Origin: Coprinellus micaceus
Taxonomy: Eukaryota > Basidiomycota > Agaricomycetes > Agaricales > Psathyrellaceae
Length of the DNA stretch: 64,000 bases
Assembly: GCA_951394405.1 (NCBI GenBank)
Contig: OX596344.1
Coordinates: forward strand, 496,001-560,000
Direction: 5' to 3'
Shown in pieces: positions 11,271 through 21,124 of this stretch (positions are counted from its first letter, which is position 1; every line of letters begins with the position of its first letter). Made by a program: the position numbers and the translations under genes. The notes under the pieces are model-generated. The model was not told where the DNA came from and did not search any database. It saw nothing but the letters and a program-made list of their open reading frames with translations.

Positions 11271-12849
11271 TGATGGAGGCGTATTAGGTTATACTAGCGT
11301 GTATACCGTAGTGCGCATTACCGTGTATTCAGCGTCGGGTACGTGCGAGGCTCAGAGGAGGGCGTGTTAATGGATATATGGACTACATCAGGAAAATCAT
11401 AAGTTACTTTTTTGCGCTTGTGCAAGCCATAAAAAGCGTCGAAACGTGCCGAAACATGCCCAAAAGCACGGAAAGCTGGAAAGCTGAGAATCCAGGTCTC
11501 TCTATGGGAAAAGCCGGCACAAGATCCTGTCAATCTGACTGATTCAATACAATCCACCTACCCAATTGTAGTAAGTCCGTTACAAAACATTCAAGGCTCC
11601 ACCACGATTTTGCTTTTTCGCTTGCGGCAAGCGAAAAAGCGCCGAAAAGCTGGCAATCAAGGTGCGAATTTCCTGATGTAGGGTTCCAAATCTCTCGGAA
11701 TACACTGAGCTCTGCTCGTAGATGCGTTTATGCCAGGGAGCTTCGGCGCTATATCACGGTCCAACCCCCGTACCCAGGAGAGTCCTACCCACATCGTTGG
11801 GTGGGTCTACGGATCTCCTCCCTGAACTTCTTCACACTCACACTTACCGACGTTTCACAGGCTGCACTCCTCGGTACGCCCTAGCTTTCCACACCACGTT
11901 GTCCACGTTGACCAGCGATATCCTCACGACAGCGCGGCGTAACTCCCCCACTTGGTGTATCGCAATGGTGGATTATGGTTAATCTTGATCTATGTTGCCT
12001 CCCGTACTTGGGAGTTGAATGGGTCCGATATTATGAGGGTGTTTCGGGTGAAAAGTTGAGGACTCGCCGGTAGACATTCCGACTTCAAATGCAGAATATA
12101 AATATAGATCTCTCGATATCTTCCAGTGTAGTCGTCAAACGTGAGCAGCAGGCGCAAATGGGAGATCTCCTCCCTGGCTACATGGCTGAATCACCATCGG
12201 TGTGTTGGATTTTAGCTATCTGGTGTTGTGGATGTGTAGTTAGTGTGTGCCAGCTGGTGTGGCTGGACATGCTGGGTATTGCGACTTAGGTTAGGGTTTG
12301 GTTTGATCTGTGCTGAACTCCCATCAATACACCTTGCTGTTGTACCACTTACTTCTGTTGTGGCCATTCTGTGTTTGTGTGTGTGCCCCTTATCTCTCTC
12401 ATCTCTGAGCTTCTCTCTCTACCCTCTTTTCTATTCTTGACACGGTGTGCGTGGAATCTCGTCCGGAGGATGACGTCACGGGCGCCTAACAAAGCGCCAC
12501 TTACGGTCGTCCCTCTTCCCGGGTACGTAAGGTCTCTTTGAAGGAAACAGTAGTCACAATTGGCGGAATGGGTATGCTATCAGTTGAATACAGGGAATAA
12601 CATCCCCTACCCTTCCATCGTTTCAATTATGGTACAGAGACGAATGAAGTGGCAAGTGCGAAGGTATGGCGCGTGGTCCGCATCCAACCCAGCGTACTTC
12701 CCCCTCAACTCCCCCATTGTCATTCGCTTACCCTCCAGATGGTTCCCCTTCCCTTCAATACCCTGGCGTCCCAGAACTAAACCTTGACTTGAGCATTTCC
12801 CGGCGGTTTGTATAGACCGTCGAACTGAAGAACCCTCTGTACTGCTCTA
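11271..12849. other. intergenic, no supported gene
   Basis: More AT-rich than the flanks and without a convincing coding frame. It holds a perfect hairpin at 11612-11640 with a weaker copy ~200 bp upstream, and a sequence at 12471-12489 (TGACGTCACGGGCGCCTAAC) resembling the NACHT promoter module. Confidence 0.4.
11612..11640. repeat. perfect inverted repeat, 13-bp arms
   Basis: GCTTTTTCGCTTG, a 3-base loop CGG, then the exact reverse complement CAAGCGAAAAAGC. A degenerate version sits at about 11408-11440 (CTTTTTTGCGCTTG..CAAGCCATAAAAAGCG). Both are followed by similar sequence (GCCGAAAAGCTGG and GGAAAGCTGG), so the hairpin belongs to a duplicated unit of ~200 bp. Function unknown. Confidence 0.7.
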
Positions 12850-13760
12850 GCTATTTGATAGGTAATCCGTGTCGTTTGTGCAGTGGGCCCACCCCAGAGC
12901 TCAACTTCGTGTCCACTCTCTCCAGCGAAATCAGGTCTGTGGCCTTGTGCTGCAATCCTTGTTGAACAATCTCTGTATGGCCTAGGTACTGTGTACGCTG
13001 ACGAAGGATCGGTGCGCGACGCGTCTTCGAATTCGTCATGCTGGTGGAGGAATTGGCAGATTGTGCGTCCGCTGGAGGATGGAGTGGTGGTCAGTCTGAT
13101 TGAAATGGTGTAGGGGGAGGTGGATGGAAAGCCTTTAAAGTGAGTGATTTGAAACAGCTCTGAGGGGCCGAAACTGAGAAAGCAGGGGTACGAACGCAAA
13201 TAATGGAATGATAAGATTCTGAAGAGCGTCTATCTAAAGTGAAGAAGCAAAGATACGTGTTGTATGAACTTGGAGAACCACGCTTAGTTGAAACGGGTGG
13301 ATAAGAAAGTGAGGAAACGAATGAAGGGAAGCAAGCAAGGTTGGGGACGAAGCAAGGAAAGCGAAGCAAGGCACGCAGGAAGCACAGAAAGGAAGTAAAA
13401 CGGAGCGAGCGTTCCGAAGAGGCCAGGGAAAGGGAAGCGCTGAATACAATTCAAAACCGAGGCAGGAAAGGGACGAAAGAAACACTCACCGATCCTCTAC
13501 CAGCTACTTCGATTCGTCATACTTGCTCCTAAGGAGCTGGGCCTATGGTTTCTTCAGCTAATGTGATCCAAAATGCGAAGAAAATAGCGTAGGCCAGTGG
13601 ACGATGGGTACGAAAGGGCGGGATAGAAGAACCAATGAATAGAATAAATGTACCTAAGATTGCAGCTGGCCCACAAAGCCTCACATGCCCTGCATTCTCG
13701 GTACTCAACAGGGACGCGGACGAGTGAGAGGAGAGAGGTTGGCGTGTCGTTCCCGGTGGC
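12850..13760 (-). pseudogene. MAD1-like fragment, relic B
   Basis: A second, more decayed fragment of the MAD1 coiled-coil region. 12900-13040 matches the MAD1 stretch encoding DLGDMEIVRQELGRQATYLRSL..TNAKLS. 13495-13540 matches the stretch encoding VQLLTSELDESKQLA. 13655-13700 matches the next upstream stretch. The pieces are separated by two intron-like segments at the same positions as in relic A: ~13075-13489 bounded by GTGAGT and CCAG, and one starting GTACAT near 13650. These interruptions are absent from the intact gene. Frames are broken. Confidence 0.65.
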
Positions 13761-13797
13761 TGGCCAGCGTAGTTCTCAGTGTAGAACGATGCAAGTA

Positions 13798-14200
13798 TGA
13801 CCCACTGTAAGTGGGGAGAGTTCGATGTTAGATTGAAAATAAGTAGGGTATACAAGATATGCACCTGTAAGTGGGGAGAGTTCAATGGGGACTCACCCAC
13901 TTACAGTGTGGACTATATACTGTGGAGAACAATAGATAACCTATATGCGGAACAATAAGAAAGAACAATAGATGTTCCATAAGTAGAGAACAATAAGAAA
14001 GAACAATAGACATTCCATAAGTAGAGAACAATAGCAGTGAATGGAGATAGGGTGGAGATAAGAGAACAATAAGTGCGAGTATAATGGGAATAATACAAGG
14101 TGGTTGTTGTTCTCTGTAGAACAATAGAAGATAAGTAAAACATTCGAAATAGAGGTATTCTTTGTAGAGATAGAGTTGACATGAGCATTGTCTTCCAACA
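13798..14200 (-). repeat. 3' LTR of the copia element
   Basis: Begins TGTTGGAAGACAATG at 14200 reading on the minus strand and is shared with 19651-19990. It has an extra tandem duplication of about 40 bp built from GAACAATAAGAAAGAACAAT, which explains its greater length. The outer end near 13798 is approximate. Two copies of AAGTGGGGAGAGTTC lie inside. Confidence 0.75.
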
Positions 14201-14227
14201 CACCCCCTCAATGTAATGTCTCTGTAT

Positions 14228-17200
14228 CTACTCGAGTCCAAGAGAAAGTCGATGACGTTCAATGGCAGGTTTGGGTAAAGGTTTAGTAAATATATCGGCG
14301 ATCATATTGGTAGTAGATAAAAAGTGAACAGTAATGTCGCCTCGCTTGATAGCATCCCGAATCCAATGCATCTTTATATCGATGTGCTTCATTCGGCTGT
14401 GGAGTTCTGGGTTCCGGAGAACCTTGAGTGCGGATTGGTTGTCAACCATGAGTGGTGAGGGAGTAGAGACGTTGTGACCAAGTTCCTTCAGGAGTGTGCA
14501 CATCCAGATGATGTCCCTTCCAGCGCTCGACACGGAGACATACTCTGCCTCTGTTGAGGAGTCTGCCACCGTCGATTGCTTCTTTGCTGACCAACTAACT
14601 GCTCCTGATCCCATTTTAATGACAAATCCAGATGTGGATCGTCACGTGTCAAGGCACCCAGCATGATCTGTGTCGCTGTATGCTTGGAAGAGTTCCGAAG
14701 ACATCTTGCTACCATTGTTACGATAGGTGAGCTTCAGATCTTTGGTTCCCTTGAGGTAACGGAATAGGTGCTTGACTGCTTTCCAATGCATAGGTCCGGG
14801 GTTGTAGTTGTATTGGGCTAGTTTGGCAACAGCGTAGGCGATGTCAGGGCGTGTCGCAATCATAAGGTATATCAGGGCACGGATGGCATTCATGTATGGG
14901 ACGTTCTTCATCATCTCGTCGTCAGCCTTGTTTGGAATGTACTTGGTGAGAGTAGCACCGCTTCCTGGATCCATTGGAGTTCCTACTGGGTAGCAGTCCT
15001 CCATCTTGAATCGCGCAAGCATGTCGAGGATGTATTGAGTCTGGGATAGGTGCATGACTCGGTTCTCGTGGTCGTAGTCAATCTTGATTCCAAGTAGGTA
15101 TGAGGTGGGTCCGAGATCCTTGATCTTGAAGACCTTGGCAAGGGAGTCCTTGAGCCATTGGATCTTTTCCTGGCTTTTTGAGGTTATGGTGATGTCGTCA
15201 ACGAAGACTGGTACAACAATACGGGTCCCATCCATCTCCCAGACATAGATAGCTGGGTCAGATTTTATTTGGGTGAATCCGATTGCTTCAAGCTCTGATG
15301 CTAGCTTTTGGTACCATAGTCGTCCGCTCTGTTTCAAGCCATATAAACCGTTCTTCAGCCGGCACACCCATCTCCGTCCCTTTGAGTCTGGATTCTTGAT
15401 CTCAAACCCTGGCGCTTGCTCCATGTAGACTTCGTATTGCTCCTCAATTGTTCCGTTGAGGTAGGCATTGTCGACGTCAATGGTCTCAATGAAGTGTCCT
15501 TCCATGGCGGCTTGGGCGAAGATCGCGCGGATTGATGTGAGACGAGATGCAGGTGCCGATGTCTGATCATAGTCTACTCCAGGCATTTGGGAGTATCCCT
15601 TGGCAACAAGTCGAGCCTTGTAGCGGTCAATTGTGCCATCTGCCTTTTGTTTGATGAGGAAGACCCATCGTGATCCGACAACCTTTCGTCCCTCTGGTAG
15701 TTCGACTAGTTCCCAAGTGCCATTGGTGGTTAGGGCGTCAATCTCAACCTGTGCTGTGGTCTGCCAGTGTTTGCCATCTGGTCCTGCGAAGGCTTCCCAG
15801 TATGTCCGAGGCACATCTCCTGGACGGTGTGTAGCCGCTCCTAGTGCTTTGTCCTGTGCCATGTAGAATGCCATTTCCATGCCTTGGTCGAGAGTCAGGG
15901 TCTCTTCCAGGGGGACGTGGTACAGACTGATGAGAGAATCAAGTATACTGGTGGCACATAGTGCATCTTCCATGTCTACAGGTTCGTCATCAAGGTCAAA
16001 GTCCTCAGCTGCAATGGGTTGTACAGGTTCGTCGTCGTCATCATCATCTTCATCCTCATCCTCATCCTCTGTTTCGGGTAGCTGATTGTTTCTCTGTGCA
16101 CCCCCTCGATCTGCTACCTGTTCACCCTCTTCACGCCTGGCTACTGGAATTGTACCGCGTCTCCCTTTTCCACTTGTGAGTTGGTAGTCCTTGACGGTCG
16201 TTGCCGTTTTCCGTACGGGCCAGGAGCTTTGTGCTACTAGCAGTGGAGCTTTCGGAACTTTCGCCTTGCAGGGGATTGATTCGCGAGGGGGAGGGGGAGG
16301 TGGCCAGGTGCGTTTCTGGGCAGGTGCTGGAGGTGCGACCGGTGCTGGAGGAGGTAGTTCTGGGAACATGGGTCCATCCTCAGCTGGTGCAGGGAGCCCT
16401 GGGAACAAGGCAGGTATTGGTAGCAGCTGTTTCGTTGAGGGAGTAGATGAGGGATCCCTTTTTGTAGGAGTAGGTGGAATTGACAGATGGACAGACGGTT
16501 GCTGTGTGGCTGGCGTCTTAGGCTCAGCCTTAGGAGGTTGCTCAGGAGTCCGAGGTGCTGCTTGGTCTCCATCGTCATCATTGTCGCTCTCATCTGATCC
16601 ATCATCTGGATGGTCATGGGGAGGCGGTGGTGGTGCGATGGGAGCATGAGGTGGTGCAAGAGGTGGATTCTCCAGTTCGAGATTGGCATCTGGCCAGATG
16701 TCCCTAATGCCTATAGGCGTGTATGCCTGTTCGTTCCCTACAGTCGAGAGACCAGGGAAGGTGCTTTCAGCAAAGATAACATCCCGGGATATGGTGATCT
16801 TCTTCGTCACTGGATTGTAGCATTTCCAGCCTTTGTAGCCTGGTTCAAAGCCGATAAAGACACAAGGCTCCACGTGTGACTGGAGGTTCTTGCGGTCCTT
16901 GCGCAATACATGGATGTATATGTGGCAGCCAAATACTCGGTGCATGGACAGATCAGGCTTTGCTTTATTCCAGACCTCATAGGAGGTAGTATTCGATAAT
17001 GTAAAGGATGGGGTCGCATTCAGGATGTCTGTGTAATAGAGTACAGCTGCACCCCAGAACATCATGGGAAGGCATGCTTGGTTGAGCATGGCAATGACCC
17101 CTTCAGTTAGCGTGCGATTGAGTCGTTCACTGACACCGTTCTGTTGAGGTGTGGCTTTAACTGTGTGTTGCCGTGTGATACCAAGTCCCTTGCACCATTG

Positions 17201-19054
17201 AATGAAGTCGTTCCCCATGTATTCCCCTCCTTTATCATCACGAAGTTCCTTGACCTTTGTGCCAAGCTTTCGCTCACTCTTGGCAACAAAGTCTTTGAAG
17301 GCTTGGAATGCGTCACTCTTGTGTTTCAGGAGGGCGACCTCCTTGAATCGTGAGTGGTCATCAATGAATGTGATCCAGTATCGATAGCCGATTGGTGTCT
17401 GTACAGTGAGGGGTCCATGGAGGTCTGAGTGAATCCGTCCAAGGAGCTCTGTTAAGTGATTCGCTGATAGCTTTGGGAATGGATCCCGATGTTGCTTCCC
17501 TGCGATGCAGTGTTCACAGGTGTTGTTAAGTTCCGTGCCCTCCTTCACCAGGATGCCAGTGGCCAAGTCTTGGCGCATAAGCGTCTCCAGACGATCCTTC
17601 CCAATGTGCCCTAACCTCTGATGTAATAGTTCCTTCTCGATCTTGGAGATGTAGGCTGCCTCCATTTCCATGTTTTCGAGCGTTGTCCCATTGAGAGAGC
17701 CAACAGTTCCGTCGATGGTAGCTGTTAGGAGTAGCTCGCCATTCTTGAAGAAGTCAAGCGAGTTTCCTTCAATTACGACGTGCATTTTGCTCTTCTTAAC
17801 AACGGAGAGGATCAAGAATAGGTTATTGTGAAGTGCGGGAACATATAGTACATCGTTGAATATCACAGTCTGACCAACTTTTCCATATATACGAGGTGTG
17901 AAACGTACTTCCCCCTTTCCTGTAGCCCAGACAATCTCGTTGTTGGCAAGAGACACAGCAATTTTCACCGCAACCATGTTACAGATCCACTTGCGATTGG
18001 GTGTCATATGTGAGGTTGCACCTGAGTCTGGGTTCCAGGAAGTATTAGTGGGGTTGTTACGAGCTCGACGGATAAGGGGACTTGCAATGTGGGCAACACT
18101 GGCCATCATGACGCTCTCCTCAGCAGTCGCTGCTGTGGTAGGTGTCTCGGCAATCTTGGCCTTCTGGGAGTTCTGGACGCGGCAGTCCTTGTCCTCATGT
18201 GTGTTCTGCCAACCGTGGACCTTGCACCTGTACTTCGCCTTCTTCTTCGGGGCAGCTGTAGCTACCTGAAGAGCTGCGGACGTCCCCTCAGCAAGCTGAG
18301 TGTTGTGAGCAAGGGAGTCGGCCTTGCGAAGGTGATCAAGGACTTCAAGGGGATTGTCGTCCCCAGTGGAGATGTGGTTGAGTGTATTGTGGAGGATGGT
18401 GTCATCCTTGCCAAGGCCAATGGGGATCATGCTGATTGCAAGATCGTGTGTGAGATGAGCAGCCGTGTATCCTTCCTCGAAAGCAGAGGGCATAAGGAGT
18501 TCATATGCTCCCCGACTGGTGGATTGAATCGTCATTGTTGCTCCATCCGATGTTGTTTGGGAGGAGATGGTGACGGTCTGTGTCGTCTCTGCAAGGTATT
18601 CTGCTCCTTGCGGGAGGAGTGCAGTGAGACGTGAGGCGTGCGCCATGCAACGCGATCCAAAGTCGGAGTAGGTCTCCTTCTCGAAACCTGAGGACCTCAT
18701 TCAAAGTGCCATCATCTCCTGAAGGACACTGATGCGAGAGCCAGAAGTCTTGGGCTGGTAGGTCTCCAAGAGCTTCTCCCAGATAGCAGCGATGTCGGTG
18801 ACTTGGATGCCAGAGAGGACGGTCTCGAGTTGGGAGTGGTTGAGAGTAGACCGGGCGTAGCCGATGAGCTTGGAGCGGCGACTGGCGTAGTCAGACTTGA
18901 CCTTGTCGTCGGCATTGCTCCCAGGTCTTTTCTCCTCCCCAATGAGGATGCCATAGGCGTTGAGGTCAAAGGCCTTGTTCTTGACAGTGAACTTCCACTG
19001 CTGCACAGTGTAGGCCGTGAGCATGATGGGCAAGGACGTAGTGGTAGAGTCCAT
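14228..19054 (-). pseudogene. copia gag-pol polyprotein, two in-frame TGA stops
   Basis: One frame of 1609 codons from ATG at 19054, interrupted at 18701-18703 and 14642-14644 by TGA with no frameshift. In order: gag; a zinc-knuckle-like C..H..H..C stretch (YRCKVHGWQNTHEDKDC); protease active site DSGATSH near 18028; integrase HHCC finger (HQRLGH..CEHCIAGKQH) and DDE core (HSDLHGPLT, DDHSR, DKGGEYMG..QQNGVSERLNR); an acidic, proline-rich linker; reverse transcriptase (WRFLI-like region, YKARLVAKGYSQ, FVDDI near 15195); and RNase H (AYSDTDHAG, STEAEY, DIFTKPLP). Both stops fit CGA-to-TGA changes at expected arginines: the second lies in what is usually a DLDTRRSTSG-like RNase H segment. Otherwise the frame is surprisingly intact. 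Confidence 0.9.
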
Positions 19055-19650
19055 GATGGTAAGTGATGAAGAATGGGAGAGGATAAAAATGATAGGTATG
19101 AAACGATAAGAGATAGGTGATAGGTAAAGTGCCTGTGATTTTGTAGGTAAAACAGACCAATACATAGATATCCTAAAAAGGAGTTGAAGTTTTACACTAA
19201 GATCCGCAGAGGGAACCCCGCTGTCACTTTGAGTACTGGTTACTGAAAGTGTTTGGATGGAGGGAGCGCTACTGTTGCATTGTTTCCCCAGTCCAACCAA
19301 ATCAGCCCTCTCAAAGAAGGATCACTACTCTAATTCCACAGATAGTAAGTGTCCTTGGACTTCCTGATAGCTTCTTTCCCATAGTGGGAACACTTGCTGC
19401 AGGGTAGAAGGTGGTAATGGAAGTGGATATGTACTCCTGAGTATCAGGAGGGGTAATGGAATGTAGGTAGTGAAACACAAATAGCAAAAGTGAAGGTAGA
19501 GATGAGCTTCAGGTGGAGATATCACATGAGAAGAGGCTGTAGATGATGGGTGATCGAGGGGAAGTGGAGCAATTAATGTGGTGTCTGATGACAAGTGATG
19601 TGTATCAGAGGAGCCCAGGGCTCATAACTTATCAAGAGATAAAGATAACC

Positions 19651-19990
19651 TGCACTGTGAGTGGGGAGAGTTCAATTAGATTGATACTAAGTGAAAAGGT
19701 ATACATGATACACACCTGTGAGTGGGGAGAGTTCGATAGAGACTCAGCTGCTCACGGTGTGGACTATATACTGTGGAGACCAATAGTCGACCTATATGTG
19801 GAACAATAAAGAGGAACAATGGGGAATCTGTATGTGGAACAAGAGATAAGAGAACAATAAGCAATAGTACAATGATAATAGTACAAGGCAGTTATTGTTA
19901 TTAAGAGAACAAGGGAGAACAATAGAAACATTCAAAACGGGTGTATCCTTGTATTCTAGATGAAGTTGACATGGGTATTGTCTTCCAACA
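19651..19990 (-). repeat. 5' LTR of the copia element
   Basis: Shares with 13798-14200 the outer TGTTGGAAGACAATA, the GTTGACATG block, several GAACAATA repeats, GTGGACTATATACTGTGGAGA (split by changes) and two GAGTGGGGAGAGTTC boxes. Reading on the minus strand it ends ..CACAGTGCA at 19651. I did not find a clear tRNA primer-binding site after it. Confidence 0.75.
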
Positions 19991-20711
19991 AGGACAATAA
20001 CCAAGGCAGTGTGACTAGGAATGGAACAAGGAGACAGCACAAAGTAGTGGAGAACAATAAGTGAGGCAGTAACGAGGCAACACAAGAAGTGGAAGACAAT
20101 AGAGAATGGCAGTGTAAGGCAGTGTGTAGAATGGAAGAATGATAGAAGAGCAATGGAAGTGGAACAAGGGATGGGCAGCAGTGTGGAAGGAAATGATGGG
20201 GAGGACTGATGGGAGTATGGTGGAGATAAGATGTCAGAGATAAGATGGAGTGATAACGATAAGATAAAAGAAAAGAAAAAGATGAGATGAGATCATACAG
20301 AATTCACAACAACCAACCCGGAGGGCTCTTTTTCAGGTTGAGCTCTCACCAAGTAAACTGCAAGTGTAGAAAATAAGCCCACACCCCCCAAAAGAGTAAA
20401 CACAGCAGGACACAATGGTCTCACTTTGCACTGTCAGCCTGCCATGCCACTCAAGCCAAACTCAACCACTTAATGGCACACTCTCACCAGTTTGTGCTGG
20501 CAATGTTGGGGATAATTCCTTAGTTCACCAGGCACCCCTCCTCCACATCCCAAACCCTCTCAAGATTGAAGTGCAATCAAAGCCACCCATAGTGCATGGT
20601 GGGTGATGTTGTTTCTGTTGTCATAGAGAGGATTTTGGAATCCTCATCAGGAGGGCACCTCAAATGGTGTGTTTCAATTTTTGAACATCACTCAGTTGGG
20701 ATTTGATTCTT
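19991..20711. other. intergenic spacer between two transposons
   Basis: No supported gene. The first ~180 bp carries further GAACAATA-type repeats like those in the LTRs, possibly a remnant of a related LTR. The remainder, up to the KDZ target site, is unremarkable. Confidence 0.4.
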
Positions 20712-20719
20712 GTGGTATT
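20712..20719. repeat. left target-site duplication of the KDZ element
   Basis: GTGGTATT lies immediately outside the left inverted repeat and is repeated exactly at 29278-29285, immediately outside the right one. Confidence 0.9.
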
Positions 20720-21023
20720 CACCTGGGCATCACTGATTTCCCACACAAGGGGCTTGTGATAGCCCCCAGGTTTTGCATGTGTGGTGCACATGGAATCCCT
20801 CAACGCGCCTACCGGCCAGTAAATGTCGCGGTTAGTTCGAATGAGGAATGTCGGGGAGATACCCAAAGGAGGATGGGGGCCCAGCCAGCGGGACAAGGGC
20901 CTCTGACCTCATAGCTGTCAGTACCCCGGTACATCCAGTCGTGTGTGGGCCTGCCGACCATGCCGTGCGCCCCCTGCCTCTGATCGCTGTGTTCCTCCTC
21001 GTCGTACACCGTAGTTGCTTGGA
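20720..21023 (+). repeat. left terminal inverted repeat
   Basis: About 304 bp, matching the reverse complement of 28973-29277 with scattered single-base differences. Shared landmarks are CACCTGGGCATCAC at the tip, GGCTTGTGATAGCCCC, TACCGGCCAGTAAATGTCGC, GGGCCTGCCGACCATGCCGT and TCCTCCTCGTCGT. Similarity stops just after GCTTGGA at 21023, about 100 bp before the transposase start. Confidence 0.92.
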
Positions 21024-21124
21024 TAGGCTCCTTAATACCTCAACATTCAGTCAAAACCTCGGATCTTGCGTACGAAAAAATGTGTTGCATTTATTTAAAT
21101 TACTAATCAATACCTAGTCTCTGC

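Larger units (their letters stand above)
13798..19990 (-). mobile_element. Ty1/copia LTR retrotransposon, old and inactive
   Basis: Transcribed on the minus strand. It has two related but clearly diverged LTRs (13798-14200 and 19651-19990) around one gag-pol frame in the copia order: gag, protease, integrase, reverse transcriptase, RNase H. The purine-rich GAGGGGGTG lies directly inside the 3' LTR, which begins TGTTGGAAGAC, a typical copia LTR start. I see no 5-bp target duplication (AAGTA versus AGGAC flank the ends). Divergent LTRs, missing duplication and two stop codons all indicate an old insertion. Confidence 0.85.

Noticed and set aside
16191..16649. 152-codon Gly/Ser-rich plus-strand frame
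   Set aside because: Antisense to the proline-rich linker of the copia polyprotein.
13793..19995. Target-site duplication of the copia element
   Set aside because: Flanks AAGTA and AGGAC do not match; no shift of the LTR ends by a few bases gives a convincing 5-bp repeat.
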